Notes: a model not told the origin generated them from the sequence alone. Counted from the stretch's first letter, positions 1 through 13,007 are shown. The stretch: DNA of 64,000 nucleotides from Coniochaeta sp. PMI_546 (GCA_021432605.1 MU271159.1:434001-498000), one strand, 5' to 3'. Numbers and translations: made by a program.

Positions 1-833
1 GAGAACTCCGGCGTATCGCCGAAGAGGGCCGACGAGTTGTTCGTTGCCACACTTGGTGCCGAGCTGATGGCTTGCTGGAGGTAGTAAATCCGAACGACAT
101 CGACCACGGTTACAAAGATACCAAGGCTGAAGGTCAAGACAAGGATGATCTTCTGCCGTTGTGGAAGCCTCATTCCCGTCAGGACAGGTATCGGCAGCGC
201 CAGGATTGCAAGATCGGTGACGATGTTCACAGGGGCAGAGCATACGAACTCGGTGAGAAGCGGTATGCAACTGTTCCCCTCAACGTAAGGATTCCACGCC
301 GCTGCGACAGGTCGACATTGAAAGATGTTGAGGAGCGTTAGGACCACGCCGGCAACGTTGACGATTACGAGGCATGCCCAAGAGGCCATGCGGAGAATCT
401 TTTGTGTGTTTTTGGCCAGTCGGAGATAGAAGACCAATATGGACGTCTTGGTAGCCATCAGAGCCGGGTTCTGCGAGGGCAAGTAAGTAACGTGGACCAT
501 TGGAGACCTGCAGGTATCACCTACATATAGGACTGAGAAAACGTATTCGCATTTTCTCAAGCCAGACCTCTTCCCCTCAGAGATGTCGGCGTCGTGACGG
601 CCCAAGCCCCTGGTCGTCGCCAACTCGATAGTCATGGTCAGGAAAACGGCAATGACCCAGGCGACGCAGATAATGTAGTCGTCGGCGCTGACATGACGAA
701 CAATCCGGATACGCGAAAACATACGACCGCCAACAAAGACAGACGCGAGAATCAAGGTCGCGGTGGTGACAGCGAAGACGGCAGGGCCACGATCCGGGAC
801 CGCCGTGACGGTCATGACCTCGGAGCCGGACAT
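1..833 (-). CDS. Fungal rhodopsin-like integral membrane protein (SAT4/PTH11-type), 5' part
   Basis: Partial gene running off the left edge. The start is the ATG at 833-831. Exon 1 is 833-525; an intron of 54 nt lies at 524-471 (GTAGGT donor, CTTAC branch, CAG acceptor), and exon 2 continues from 470 to the edge. The spliced protein reads through the family hallmark LY-NPALMATKTSILVFYLRL, which is broken by the intron sequence. Seen: an N-terminal helix (AVFAVTTATLILASVFVGGR), a following helix after HVSADDYI, a conserved Cys-containing loop (NIFQCRP), a helix beginning around TEFVCSAPVNIVTDLAIL, and the PIPVL motif before a basic loop. This order matches the fungal rhodopsin/SAT4 family, seven-helix plasma-membrane proteins of mostly unknown ligand, some of which act as host-surface sensors. 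About 259 residues are present, with the last helices and the cytoplasmic tail missing. Confidence 0.85.
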   Translation of the reverse strand, partial: MSGSEVMTVTAVPDRGPAVFAVTTATLILASVFVGGRMFSRIRIVRHVSADDYIICVAWVIAVFLTMTIELATTRGLGRHDADISEGKRSGLRKCEYVFSVLYVGDTCRSPMVHVTYLPSQNPALMATKTSILVFYLRLAKNTQKILRMASWACLVIVNVAGVVLTLLNIFQCRPVAAAWNPYVEGNSCIPLLTEFVCSAPVNIVTDLAILALPIPVLTGMRLPQRQKIILVLTFSLGIFVTVVDVVRIYYLQQAISSAPSVATNNSSALFGDTPEF

Positions 834-2683
834 GGCCCCCAGGCCTTGCTCGCAATCAGATGGGGAAAACAGTCGATGGAATACAACAGAAGACTAGGGC
901 GGACGACAGCGGGAAAACAGAGTTCTAACTGGGTATCGATGGAGAAGTCGCCATGGTCTTACTCTGGCGGACATCAGGACCAGTTGCACTTGCGACCCTC
1001 AAGGACCAGGTGAGGCATCGCGGTGTGCTACCGTTGTGTCGTAAGACCACCGGGGCAAAAGTTGTTTTGTAACGGAGGAAGTTCCGTGTTGTAGCGCGAT
1101 GCTACTCGTCGAACGCCCAGCCTTCTTTTCTCTTTTCTTCGGCTTGACTCGGTCACTTCCTACGGCAACAGGACCGGGATGTGGCGCCTTGTCACCAGGA
1201 GGGGTATCAAGACCACGAACCAAGGAAGAGGCGGCCAATTGGTAGTCAGCAACCGCAAGGAGGCTGAGTGTCTATGCTTGGCAAGCTCGAGAGCCCGGGG
1301 GGAAGATGTCGTCACAAGAGACTACCACGGTAACCTCAAAAAAATCAGAGACCTCACTCGGGTCAGGCATCAGATGGAAAATCAAATCCTCTCCTTCTCT
1401 TCGCATCTGTTCGTGTCCATGGCGAAATCACGGTAATAAAGGTCGGCTCCACCGGGAAGGGTCTCTTTGGTCTCGGCTCGTCAGCAATTTTGCATTTCAA
1501 CTCCCGAGTCTTTGATCTTCTCTCCAATCTCCACCCCCAACGGTTGTTCGACTTTGTTCGTGTAAAAATCCTTTTCCTGCGCCTCATGCGTGATTTTAAA
1601 TCGGACCTAAAGGCGCCACGAGCGCCCACTGGGACGGTAAGCATGGCGGGGAACCGTCAGGGAACACCTCCATTCCCTAAACCAATGGGATCGCGGCGTA
1701 TACGTTCTGGCGTGCCGCTAATTTTCTTCTAGCGACTGCCGGCCCCGGATTTTGCTTCCCTCACTTTTTGGCTCGATCGAAGCGAAAGGACCAACCAACA
1801 AGTCACAGTGACGGAATTTGAGACAAAAAGCGAATCGAGCTTCTCGGGCCGTTGGACATCCGGAATGCTGGGGAAGTGGAAAGCTGTCAGCACTGTCAGC
1901 TCTGTCAAAGGAATCATTTCCACACTATTGACTTTTGGCTTTGCAGTTGATTCTCTAAGGTAGGTAACTGCGTGTTCCCCTTGTTTGTACTGTGTATACA
2001 TAGCACAGAAGGGTGTCCAATTACGTAGTCAATGTAGCCCTAGGTTGTATTCACACTTGGCAGACAGGCCCCTGGCAGCATGAGCAAGAAAATGTATGCG
2101 AGGCACGGGGAGGAAAAGTCGTACGTTACCGACCAAGGGCTGTCCTTGTCCGCTGGCACCGTCATATAACGTGGCTGCATGCTCAATTGCTCACATGGCT
2201 TCCAGGGCGAAATGTATGCAGGGTCTTGGTGTAAGGCAACGTGCATGGTTGAAGAATTTGCCGCATAAATTAAAGCACCCGAGCACAGCAAACCATCACT
2301 GTCGAGTACCGCGGTAGGTATTCCTGAAGACGTAGATGTTTAAATAGGCCTTTAACAGACCCGTTCCATTTGGTACGACCACCGTACCATATTACAGAAC
2401 CCTAAAAACAGACTAGAACCCATGTCATACAAGACTCCATTACATACGGCTTGTCCAATATGCTTACTCCCAAAAACAAAGTGGAAACCCAGGTAATGAA
2501 ATGTTACCATACCGTGAAAAATAACCGAGCCATTGCCTGTTTTTAGAACGCTTTCGTTACATCCCATAAATATGACGTCGTAAATACCATGTCGCCTCAG
2601 TTGTGAGAGGCGGCATATCCACAACTACCTCCTCGTGCCAGCTTCAAGACGCTCAGGCAGGTTGCCGGCAGTGGTGGCTACAG
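834..2683. other. Intergenic region, no gene recognised
   Basis: This stretch holds the promoter of the rhodopsin-like gene and the 3' flank of the Zn2Cys6 factor. Only short open frames without homology or codon bias are present. I see no RNA gene or mobile element. Confidence 0.6.
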
Positions 2684-5600
2684 TCATCCAGTCCCAGAGC
2701 CTGCCCCGAGGAAGAAATCGAGTTCATTCCCTTGCCCTCTGAACGACTCGCTCTCAGCAAGCTGTTCAAGCAAACTAAGGAACGGGTCCTTCTCTTCTCC
2801 CGGTCCGGTACCCGTGCTGCCGTTGTGTTGGCTCACGTCTCCGGGACTCGGTGCTACCGCTGGTAGCTTGGCGTTGCCGCCCTCGTCTCCGTGCCATGGG
2901 GCTGGGCTCGAAAAAGCGTTGGTTGGTAGCCCACCAAACATGGGGTCGTATCCTCCGGGTGATTGTGGTTCCCGGTGCTGTGGTTGGTTAGTCTGGAGTT
3001 GCGCGAAGTTGAAAGACGGGCTCGTGAAGGTGGCATTTGATAACGCCTGCATGGAGTGGCCGGCCGTGTTTGATTGGTTGGGTATAGGAGGAAGAGAGAA
3101 GCCGGCTGCGGCAGCTGCCGCTACGGCGGCGTTGTTGGCTGCTGTGTCAGACATGGGGTCTTGCAGGCCGTTTACTTGTTGACTGGGGTCGTGGATGTTG
3201 TTATGTGGTGGTATTGTTGTTGAGGTATGGAGGAGACCCAGCGATGGTTGTGAGAGCGGTGTTCCTGAGAAGGATTGCTGCCTTGGAGGTGCAGAGTAAG
3301 GCATGCCGGGCGTTGGAGGAGGTTGTAGGCTGTTATTTGTCGGAGCGAGGTGCTTGAGGTCTGGCCGCCTTCGAACCGAACCGGCAGTGCTCTTGCGCTT
3401 TAGGTTCGGACGGTCCGGTTCAGCAGTTCCTTGTCCGTTCAGCCGGGGAGCGTAGAGATCATGGCCCGTGTATGTGTCTGCCGTGAAGTCCACAACGACA
3501 TCCGACAAGCTGAGATTGGCGGCATCAAAACTGAAATTCTCGCCGCCTGGGCCGCCAATGTTGGAATACCGGTCGAAGAAGTCCTCGAGGTGGAACATCG
3601 GAGAGTAGCGCATGGGGTTGTTGGCCAGACTCTTGACCAGCTCGGAGTGCGCATTGTATATGCTTTGGAGTGTCTCACGTTGGTGTTGAACACTTGCCCA
3701 TGCGTAGCGCAACTCACTTAGTTGCTGCATCTCCCTAGATAGGAACTCGGCCGAGGAGCTGAAGACGCTGAGCTCTCCTCCCATGCCAACTTTGCTGTAG
3801 TGAGCGCCGTGGATGTGGACAGTACCGGCTGTACAAATACAGTACCCAACAAATGCCGGCCATTCTATTGATGTGGTTTGTTTTCCCAGTTCCACCAGCT
3901 CTGCGATTGCATTTGCGTGCAAGAAGCACATATTTGTTGCCTCTATCTGCCATGACTGGTGTTGTCCGGTACCGGCGAGCTCGGCGAGATCGATGGGGAG
4001 AAAAGGTCGGTAAACAAGACAGTGTATCAGGTGATAGACGAGCTTGCTCAGCACTAGAACCGTGGAGTCGACTTGGCCAAACAACGTATCGAGACTCGAA
4101 AAGACGTCCTCCGTTCCACTCGCCCATATGTCGAGGTCTTGTCGTATCTTTGAGAGGTTAGACAACGAATGCCAAGGGAAGTGCGAGTCGCCCTTCACTC
4201 CTCCCGCAGCCAGGTAACGGTTCGTGATGCCAAGAATGCGGCTGATGTCGATCAGCATGCCTGTACTTCCCTGCGACTTCTTGCCGGTGCCCTGGAGATA
4301 CTGTAGATTGGAGCCGCTCTGGAAGAATTCGCCTTCCACCGGCATAGAGGATGGACCAGGCAGCCAGCAGGGCAGCTTTAATAGGATCGTCTTGTCCGCG
4401 ATAAGGGACGGTCGTTTCGAGCCGCAAGCCATGAACCGATCGAGAAGATAGCACGTCCAAAATAACCGCCGGCGCATTTCTCGCTCCACAGGGGTTACTC
4501 GCGCGTGATTGTCCATCTCCCTGTGAAGTTCAAGTGCCATGGCCATACCCACAGCGTTTGCTATGATAAGTCAGTACAGGTAAAGAGTTGCACGCCGGTT
4601 GATATGCTTACTCAGTAGCATGTACGCCTTCTTCCCTCTGCCAGCAGCGGTAAATGCAATGACCAGGAGCAATAGCGCTTGCAATGCGTCCACGGATGGC
4701 TCGTCAGTATCGACTTCACCTCTAGCCCGCGACGCATAATCCTCGCTCAGCCTTACAGCTGACTGGTATCCGCTGGGGTGAGGTGTATATCTATTTTTTG
4801 TTAGTAAAGCAACGTAATGAGACATGGCAGGTGTGCATACCGAGCCCCCACGGCACATGTGGCGTGAACAAGGTAAACGGGCACTTGATTTAGCTGCAAC
4901 CTTTGGCGTAACGTTGACTCATCCAGGATGTGGAAAGGCTTCGCATGGAAGCGGTTGAAGTAGGTATCCAGCAGAGCATCGGTATGGACTTCAAGGTTCG
5001 GTTCACTGAGGGTTATGTTAGAAGCATGTATCTCTTCGCAGCAACATCGAGGTCCTCGCGTCTATCAACTGACCTTAGCGACGTAGGAGAGTAGATCGCG
5101 GACTCATCTATACCAGATCCGCCGTGACTAGTGTCTACTTTCGAAAACTTCGGTCCAGCTTCTCCTGCCGAGGTGCTCGAATTCTCCTCGTTAGATGAAG
5201 TATCATCTGGGACAATGGCAGGTTTGCTCTCCGTGCTCGATGTCCCCGGCTCCGTCTTCTTCTCCTTAAGTCGCTGTTCTAGCCCGTCCACTCTCTTCAA
5301 AAGGGCTTCCAGCACGTCTGTTTTCGGTCCTCTCTTCTTTGGGACCGCATCTGTGAAGAGAAAAGACAGGAAATTGTTAGTATATTGGTTTCTGCGCCCT
5401 ATGGCTGCGGCTTTCTATAATCGCCGCGGGCGGCACATATGGGCGACAGAGTGCAGCAGCCCTGAATACACGTACCATATACGCAAGGGCATTGGAAAAC
5501 CTGGCATGCCTCACATGACGGCCTCAAGCGGTTGCATTTAATCTTGCGCTTCCGGCAGGACTTGCAGTTCATAGACTCCCGTGGTTCGTTGCTGAGACGG

Positions 5601-5704
5601 CGCGTCGGCAACCGCTCAATGCCGACTTGCGGGCGAGACATGCCGACTTGGTGTATTCCAGGAAGTGGACCAGCTACCGGGCTTTCAAAAGCCTGTATCA
5701 TCAT
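2684..5704 (-). CDS. Zn2Cys6 fungal-specific transcription factor, five exons
   Basis: Exons are 5704-5476, 5350-5074, 5005-4841, 4790-4612 and 4560-2684, giving 908 residues in one frame. If the later ATG at 5641 is used, the protein has 887 residues, and the start is uncertain. Introns are 125, 68, 50 and 51 nt; the third has a perfect TACTAAC branch point. The zinc cluster has spacing CX2CX6CX6CX2CX6C (residues 47-74 from the upstream ATG). A linker with KKRGPK and a heptad segment ([17 protein letters not shown]) follows, which probably dimerises. The middle carries the fungal_trans signature ([18 protein letters not shown]). The C-terminal third is low-complexity, Pro/Ser/Gln-rich with a poly-Ala tract, and ends in an acidic-hydrophobic block ([14 protein letters not shown]) likely to be an activation region. 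It is a nuclear DNA-binding regulator; the target pathway cannot be told from the sequence. Confidence 0.9.
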
Positions 5705-8700
5705 ACTCAAGCCTCGAAAGGATCTCTGTACTTGACGCGGCAAGTTGTAAACGAGCGTGGAAGTGTTGCGATGCTAGCACCAGTATTTTTCGCCTGTCAA
5801 CAATTGTCGATTTGCATCATCGTGGTGCCAAGTTGACCGTGCAGGCTCGGATTCCCTCAATACTCCAGCGCGCTCACACGTCCATCCACTCGATCAGTCC
5901 CAAGTCGTCAACGGGCTCAATTCCATGTCCATACAGTCGTCCGAGTATTGAGGAGAGCAGTCGCGAGCATCTCCAAAGTGGACAGTGGCGTAAATGAGGT
6001 ACTAGTAGCAGGCGACCAACCATCCGAGAAAATTACAGAGCAGTGAAGAGCCCTCCATAGGATGAGGGCAAGCTAGTAGTTAACAGTCAGGGTAGCAACG
6101 CTACAGCAGCTATTAATTCCAGTCCCCAATCTCGTTAAAAACACAAAGGACCGCCTTGACCGGGGAGGTACCGGCACATACCGCCTATGTCTGCAGGGAC
6201 ACTCGAGGAGGAGAACTGGGCGTCACTTCGAGGCCGGTGTGGAAGCCCCGTCGGCTAGCGAGCGGAGAGTCGACGAGAAGTGTGGAGGGGAACTGGAGAA
6301 GGTGGAGGTCAGTGACCAGGTTTCCAGGGAACCCATGCCACCGCGTCCAGTGCGGATATCGTAAGAACGGGGCTATTACCGGTAAAAGAGCGACGGGGCT
6401 ACCGGAGTTGGGGTACGCTAGCCTCAAGACGGAAGGCTTCTGGCTTGTGACCACAGTCGGATGCAAGTCGAAGTTGTCGAACAGTGTCCAGTCAGGACAG
6501 AGTCTTCCCGCTGTTTTGGATGGAATCGTTGTCAGTGGCTGTCGTGTATGTGCTGACGTTGGAGACTTGTAGCCAGAGCACCAAACTTCAGAAGGTTGAA
6601 AGTCAGTTCCAGAAAAGTACATACTTCTGATTCGGAATCGACTCCGCAGGTTCTCTCAATTATTTGGTAGACATCATCCATCTTGGCTGCTTCTAATTCA
6701 TTGGGCGTCATCGCTACGAATTGAGCAGTGCCCCCAAACCAAATATAATGCAATCAACTTTTGACCGGTTGAACCCTTCCCTCTTCATATAGGCCGTCTA
6801 AGATGCCGCGAGCTATGTAGAAGGTTGATCTGAAACCAATATCGTGAACCTATGGAGAACGTACCTTAGGTACCGGCGGCTCGTCCAGATACCGCTCCTG
6901 TCTTTACCTGGGAGCTCAAGTTGCGGGTGTGGAGGAAGTCGCGATCATTGATTACGGCTGCTACCTCATTCCTTCAATGATGGCGAAGTGCACAGCAGGC
7001 AGTTTCTCACTGCAGGCATTGCATGTTTGATGAATTGAAGCGTCGGGTGCTCCAAGTACGATCTTGACTATGTCAAGCCTCGTCAATTCGCCTCTCACAA
7101 TTTCCTCGAGATGTACACATCTTTCACATGGAAGGTGTAATAGCGACCCAGCCCCTGTGGCATACTCCTGGCCTTTCAAGGCTATCGAAATACGCCCTCT
7201 GCACCATATCCACCTTGTTTTTTGAGGTAGCAGTAAGGTTGAACCCCCGAACTACCTTCCTCATTCTTCGATATAGTCTCTGTTAAGACCCGATGGTCCT
7301 ACCTTCGATCACTTCTCCTAGCCTGGGCTTTCTCTCCAACAGAAAAGTCGGTCGTGTGGCGTGCGATCAGTAAGTGCGCCTGGAAGTGATGTACTTTCGG
7401 TATGATCACGGCCGAGGTGTGCCACGCTGCACCTTCGCACAGAACGCGGGACTGCCACGCGAGTCCCTTGTCCTACCCTGGCCGTCCTGACACCCCGGAT
7501 TTTACCCCAGGTTTTGGGGATCGCAGAAGAGGCTTGATTCTTGATCGCGTACGTGTAGATGAGCTTTTATTCACACTGGCGCACTAATAGTGAGGTAGCT
7601 GGTAAGTAAACATGTGTATATCGATCTCCGCTTGAGCAAACCCGAGCATTCCTGACTTCACCAACAATATCGAGGACGTAGGCGGTTTCAGGCTTCGGAG
7701 ATCGCTCCACAGTCGCTTAATGGCCGGCAGTCGGCGGACGCTAGTACCTGATGGCCTGGGCACAGGGTAGAGGGATCAAGGCCAACAATTCACCACTATT
7801 CGACACGAAAATAGGACAGGCATTGTAACGATCACATTCGGACATTCTTATGTTAGCTGGCTGGAGGCCGAAGATGTGCCATGAGATATGCATTACCCCT
7901 CATTCTCATGCATGGTGAAAATCCGAAAGTGGCCGAAGCAGGGCAGCAACAACCCGCAGCCGGAGCCTCTTCTCCACCTCTCCGCAGCCCACAAAACTCG
8001 ACTCAAGCGAGATCCAACAGCTGTCTTTCACCACCACTCAATTTCGTCGGCTCCTAGCCCCCGGCCGAGAACCCTGTGTACCTCTGTCGTCTAGGTCGTC
8101 AAATAACAGGATTCAGGGCATCGTGAGCTGATATGCGGAATCTTCGTGGCAAATTCCCTGGATTCATTATGTCAATGCGGACGCAGTTAACATTGGAAAA
8201 GTTCATCTCGGCAACCAGCCAGGTGGTCGAAAAGGGTGCATCCTTGCCTCTCGTCCGAGACGAGAGCGAGCAGGGCTACTTACCGGGACGCTCGTGAACA
8301 ACATCAGCCATGCGAACTCAAGTGGTCAGCAAATAGTGCCACTCCACCATCCAGGGGCCGTGATGGTGAGTACACATAGCTGCGACAGTAACCAGCGATC
8401 GACATCACAGACAGATCGGTCTAAACGCTGACACTCAGTATCCTGGACCAGCTCTACGCGGATAGCCAGGTGCACGCCCGTTTTAATCTATCAGACGCTG
8501 ACTAGCACTGAAACATGGCTGTAATATCCGTGACACAGCGGATCTCTACTAAGGTAGGATGGACGATGAGAGCTAGATCGCATTTCACCTCAGGATCATA
8601 CTCAACTGAATCATTCAGACTCTGCGTTCTTCTCGACAGCATGGGCACAACTGGACTTACGAGCCCTGATTCCTAAAGAGGCGACCTACAGAATGGCCCC

Positions 8701-10739
8701 GGTCCGCTACACCGTAACAATTTTCACGTCCTTGCTATGGAGCTACTGACTAGCAGCGACGGCATTTGAAACCCCGTCAAACTGACTCTGGACTAACGCT
8801 TGCTCCGGAATTATCCTGCTTCCAAGCCGCAACAAACCTCGAAGGGACCAGAGCTCCAAGCGCGGCGTCGAACCGCGGCTCCGATCCGCCCTACGACCTG
8901 CAGTTCACCAATAGAACTCCCGGGGGATCGCGACTGTAAGAATTACTCAGGTACCCAGGACTGATCTCGAAATATCATCTCTCATGGTAGACATCCCTAG
9001 TTTGAAGTCTCCAAAGTCGCTCATTGTAAAGTCGTTGCGCTCCCTCCGCGTCTCGACCTCCTCTCAACCCTCCTGTAGTACATGTGCCCCGGTTGCCACT
9101 GCCCATTTGTCTCCGCAGCGCAGAGCTGGTTTTCGTAGAAACAATAAGTTTGCTTGAGGTCCTCCTTCACCACGAACGGGCCTATGCCGGGTCTCAGAAT
9201 TTGAGACTGTCCAGCTTCCAGTCTTTACATCCCAACCTGGATTGACGGTTGAGAACTTGTACTCGTTTTCCAAGACTCACTTCTCGATGTCACAGGCACT
9301 GCCAAGGCAATCCATCAGTAGTCGATTCAAAGGCCTGGCATAGCCGACGGTGACTTTTAAAGACTGCCCCACATGAGGCACATCAAGCGGACGTCAGTTC
9401 TAGTCTGGGACGTCTCGTGTGAGAGTCTCACCTCAAGCGCGGCGCCAACATACAATGTGGTATATACTGGCTGACGCCGCGCCCTACCATGATGGTTTTC
9501 TTGATCTGTGTTTTGGTATAGACCCATGATTCAAATGTTCTCGACTATCTGCTTGCCTGGTAAGAAGCAGTTAAAGCACATGATATGTCTCCAAGGATAA
9601 GGAGAGAACACTGTCCTCCTCGCAGGAAGAGGTAGTAGAAAACTCACGAAAAGTCGGCAGGATGACTGCAACCCGGCGCCGTTACATCAATCGAGTGTTT
9701 CAGACGAGGTGTTTGTGCAGCGTAACATCGCTGACGGGAAAGGCTGCCGGCAACCACGGATCAAGCATCGCCGGTCGAAGAACGCGGCAGTCTCCCGAAA
9801 CTCTTTGCTAATATATCACCGTGCACCACACAAACGGGGAACTGCCTTCAGCTGCACTTCTAGCACTCGAGTACTGCGTAATGTTACCGTATCATCCTTC
9901 ACAATGGGGTAAACACCGACGGGTGGCCCTTGGGACCGTCGGATATCTGGGATAGAAAGCAGGCGTGTATACTTTTCGACAAATATCATACGTGTAGGGT
10001 GCTTTGAGTACGGGCAGCTCCTCCCTACAGATGGTTTTGTCGCCGGCCCTATATGCTTGCCATAAGACTGAAATACCACCGTCTGCTGCACGTCGGCGCC
10101 GCTCTAGCTCCGTGTCTTTAGGTGGCGAGCTCCCCTAAAGATATCTGTCTGCCACGATGAGCGTATTGTTAACCAAGGGCCATGCAAAACGGAGTAAGAT
10201 TCAGAGCAGGTAGGTATATATAACTCTACATCCGAAGAGAACACAGTTAAGAAAAAAGTAAACTATGGACAGTATCAAATAACGCCAAAATATGCGCTGC
10301 TCATATGGATGCCACGACGAGCTCGATACACATCTCCAAGACAAGACAACTCGTCACAATGTTGCCACTCCCATGATGACCTCCCCGAATCTGCTTATGG
10401 AAACCAAGTCTAACTCAGAAGAGGTTGCCAGATGCATATTGTATGTGACATATTGCAAAGAAACCAGCCACAGATGGCCGAGAGTTGTCTCCAAAACTGA
10501 GACGGCACGGGATTCAACCATGCGACAAACGGCACCAGGAAGCATCAGAGTAACAGCATAGACGTGATCTAGCCGAAGCTCGGATAGCTGTCCGGAAACC
10601 CTGGTTGCTTAGACGGCTAGATTCCGCGGGAGTCGAAGCCTGGTGGCCGACGTTCTCGCCCCTCCTTCTGGCGTGGCCATCTTCCCGCTCCTGGTTCTCC
10701 TCTTCAGTCTCCTCAACGTCTCGCCGGCACAAAAGGTAC
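5705..10739. other. 5 kb gene-poor region
   Basis: No convincing complete gene is found across this stretch. Base composition is not strongly AT-biased, so heavy RIP is not evident by eye. Short open frames are scattered on both strands; the only protein-like one is the minus-strand frame near 6961-7250, listed separately. No tRNA arms and no terminal inverted repeats were recognised. Confidence 0.5.
6964..7250 (-). pseudogene. Possible exon of an eroded or unrecognised gene
   Basis: A minus-strand frame is open from just below a TAG near 7251 to the TAG at 6961 and reads like real protein over about 90 residues. It includes two CxxC pairs (CERC and CNAC, about 40 residues apart) and a segment LDIVKIVLGAPDASIH that faintly resembles an ankyrin repeat. 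It has no ATG of its own and no convincing joining exons. Another minus-strand frame at 6640-6715 ends in a plausible GTATGT donor. I cannot name a family; it could be a decayed gene or chance. Confidence 0.25.
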
Positions 10740-13007
10740 TCAATACAAGCCCCTCCCACTAGCAAGCCTTACAAAGCTATACGGCACATTCTGCCCCACA
10801 AGCAGCCTCAACGTCTCGACCGTCGTAAAGGCAGTAACATCTGCCGCCCCATAAGCCGCGAACCCGCTCTGCTCGGCGACCAGTCCCGGATCTCCCTTGC
10901 GCGGGAGGTTGCCGTCGGCAAGATCTAGGAAGACCTTGCCTTTGTTCTCGCTGCCCGCGCCGCGAGACCCAAAAACGCGAACCAGCATGCCGACGATGTT
11001 GCTCTTCTCCGGGCCCAGCGCCGAGACCACAACGAAGGGCGAGGCGGAGTCGTTTGTGCCCACCATGCGAGCGCGTTGGAGGGACTCGAGGCTGTTGAAT
11101 GGTTCGATAGGCAGGTCGCGAGCGAGAGTCAAAGGGGTCTTGAAGCCGACGGTGTAGATCTTGCCTACGCGCAGGGCTTTGAGGGCGTAGATCACGCTGG
11201 CTGCGTCGTCGGACGAGGATGCTAGAACTACTGCTGCACGTCCGAAGTAGGCTGAGGGCGCAAGATCACGGGTTAGGGTAGAGAGGATGCCGCGCCAAGA
11301 GGCGTTGTCGAATATGAGGGATGTGTTGGGCGGGTGATTCGAGGCAGTGGAGCTGTGAGTGCCGTAGGAACCTGTGTGTCGGTGGCGAGGGCTGGATGGG
11401 ACCGATGCTGGTGCTGACGATGCGGAGCTTGAGGAGCCGGACTGGACCATGATTGTGTCGATCATGCCGATCACTCTGGCCGCTTCCGTGAGTATGGGAC
11501 CGGCACCGCTATTGACAGACTGGAAGAAAGGGCTGCTTCCGATGATGCTGTTGTACGAGACCGGAGGGTTGAGGTAAGCGCCGCCAAAGTTTCTTTGGTT
11601 GCACCAGGCGTCCATAGCTGCGCTCCTCGGCTGCCTCTCAACGGAAGCGAACTGGTGCGGCAATCCGAGCTCGTTGAAGCATTTTTCGTAGAAAGGGGCC
11701 TGAGAAGCCGCGCTTCGAGACGAGGAACTGCCGATCCCATAAATGTTCTTTTTTGGTAATTGGCCAAGGAGAGCGAGCGCCTGGTTGATCTCCGCAGCGC
11801 TCATCTGACCAGGAGCGGCAATGATGGGGAGTAAGGGGTGTGTGATTGGGGTGAAAACTCTGTTCAGTGTCCGCGAGAACTGCCCCGTCTCACCCATGTT
11901 GACGGCTGACAAAGGCGGCGAGTCTGGATATTCGGAGCGTATCTTGGAACGAAAGTATTCCAGCTCAAAGTTCTCGTTATGGTCATTGATGATTGCAATC
12001 ATCTTGACAATATCTGCGTATTCTCGTGATTTCAAGAAGACCTCTTCTGCATGTCTGGATGGCCATTTGAACGTCCCGGAGAAGTCATGGAACGCAGACA
12101 TGATTCTGCTGCTTCCGCGCTGGTCGTAAAGCTTCTTCCTGATGGTTTCCGGCAGCCATACCTCGACGTCGATATATTCGACGCCCCACTGTATCGCACG
12201 ATACAAGTACTCCCAGTAGAGATCAGGGTTGTCCATAGGAAATCGGCCGTTTTCCGCCGTACATCTTGTAGTGAAAATGAGCGGCAACTCTGTTCTCTGC
12301 CGGAGCAGCATCACTTGCTCGCCCACATAGCTCAGGCTGGGGATAGGGGCGAAGGTCCCGTCTCCAAGAGGTTCCTTGAGCAGGTCAACACGGATCTCGA
12401 CCGCGTCTGCACCGACTGTCAGAATGTCCAAGTTTGGCAGCGCCGCACTGACATCAGGAAATGTGGTAGAAATGAAGTAAGTCCGTGGTTTCGCCATTAA
12501 AGTCTCGTGATGGTTCAACTGTCCTAGAACGTGCGAGGTGAACCTCGACAGATCGCGCCGGAAGAACGGAGTGTCCGTATACAGGAACTCGTAATCGCAC
12601 TCAGCTGAAAGAAACGTATCCGGAGGCATTCCCAAGTTGACGCAGTGTGCATGGATTGCCACTACCAAGTCTCGATCTCTCCTCGTAACATCGCCTTTTG
12701 CCTGATCCGCCAAGATGCCGATAACAAAATCCTGGTCCGCTGAGGTGACGTTGTCGAAGCCAGTTTTCAGCTTCGAGGGCTTCCCAAGAACCTCAGCAAA
12801 TACTGACACGATTTTCTCTTGTCCTGGACAGTACACGATGACCACTATCCTGGTGTCGCCTCTCTGTGGCCCACTACCGAACGTTGGCCGGGGTCTCGAC
12901 CGTGGCATTGCCCCTTCCATGTCGACGTCCATATCATGACTGCTTCCATTCATACTCCTAGGCCGAGCCGGTGTGGGTATCGGCTCGAGCTGCTGAACGG
13001 CCGCCAT
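10740..13007 (-). CDS. AROM-derived QutR/qa-1S-like quinate pathway repressor homologue
   Basis: Single exon, 755 residues, ATG at 13007. The order matches the C-terminal half of the pentafunctional AROM protein, as in the quinate repressors QutR and qa-1S. A degenerate shikimate-kinase-like segment (about 50-165) lacks a P-loop. A type I dehydroquinase domain (about 172-400) follows, with the ELR/EWR-type motif at E204-R206, E282, H307 (AFHDF) and K335 (IVKMIA). The last part is shikimate-dehydrogenase-like (about 417-755), with a degraded SVTIPxK region reading [11 protein letters not shown], so its catalytic lysine is absent. Known of the family: QutR binds and inactivates the activator QutA, using AROM domains as metabolite sensors. 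This protein is shorter than the roughly 920-residue classical repressors and no other quinate gene lies nearby, so the exact role is inferred. It is probably nuclear or cytosolic. Confidence 0.75.
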   Translation of the reverse strand: MAAVQQLEPIPTPARPRSMNGSSHDMDVDMEGAMPRSRPRPTFGSGPQRGDTRIVVIVYCPGQEKIVSVFAEVLGKPSKLKTGFDNVTSADQDFVIGILADQAKGDVTRRDRDLVVAIHAHCVNLGMPPDTFLSAECDYEFLYTDTPFFRRDLSRFTSHVLGQLNHHETLMAKPRTYFISTTFPDVSAALPNLDILTVGADAVEIRVDLLKEPLGDGTFAPIPSLSYVGEQVMLLRQRTELPLIFTTRCTAENGRFPMDNPDLYWEYLYRAIQWGVEYIDVEVWLPETIRKKLYDQRGSSRIMSAFHDFSGTFKWPSRHAEEVFLKSREYADIVKMIAIINDHNENFELEYFRSKIRSEYPDSPPLSAVNMGETGQFSRTLNRVFTPITHPLLPIIAAPGQMSAAEINQALALLGQLPKKNIYGIGSSSSRSAASQAPFYEKCFNELGLPHQFASVERQPRSAAMDAWCNQRNFGGAYLNPPVSYNSIIGSSPFFQSVNSGAGPILTEAARVIGMIDTIMVQSGSSSSASSAPASVPSSPRHRHTGSYGTHSSTASNHPPNTSLIFDNASWRGILSTLTRDLAPSAYFGRAAVVLASSSDDAASVIYALKALRVGKIYTVGFKTPLTLARDLPIEPFNSLESLQRARMVGTNDSASPFVVVSALGPEKSNIVGMLVRVFGSRGAGSENKGKVFLDLADGNLPRKGDPGLVAEQSGFAAYGAADVTAFTTVETLRLLVGQNVPYSFVRLASGRGLY

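Noticed and set aside
8851-8881. B-box-like GGTTCGAC sequence on the minus strand
   Set aside because: The flanking bases do not form a T-arm stem and no anticodon arm could be found, so not a tRNA.
10740-13007. Full pentafunctional AROM enzyme
   Set aside because: Lacks the dehydroquinate-synthase and EPSP-synthase domains and the kinase P-loop.
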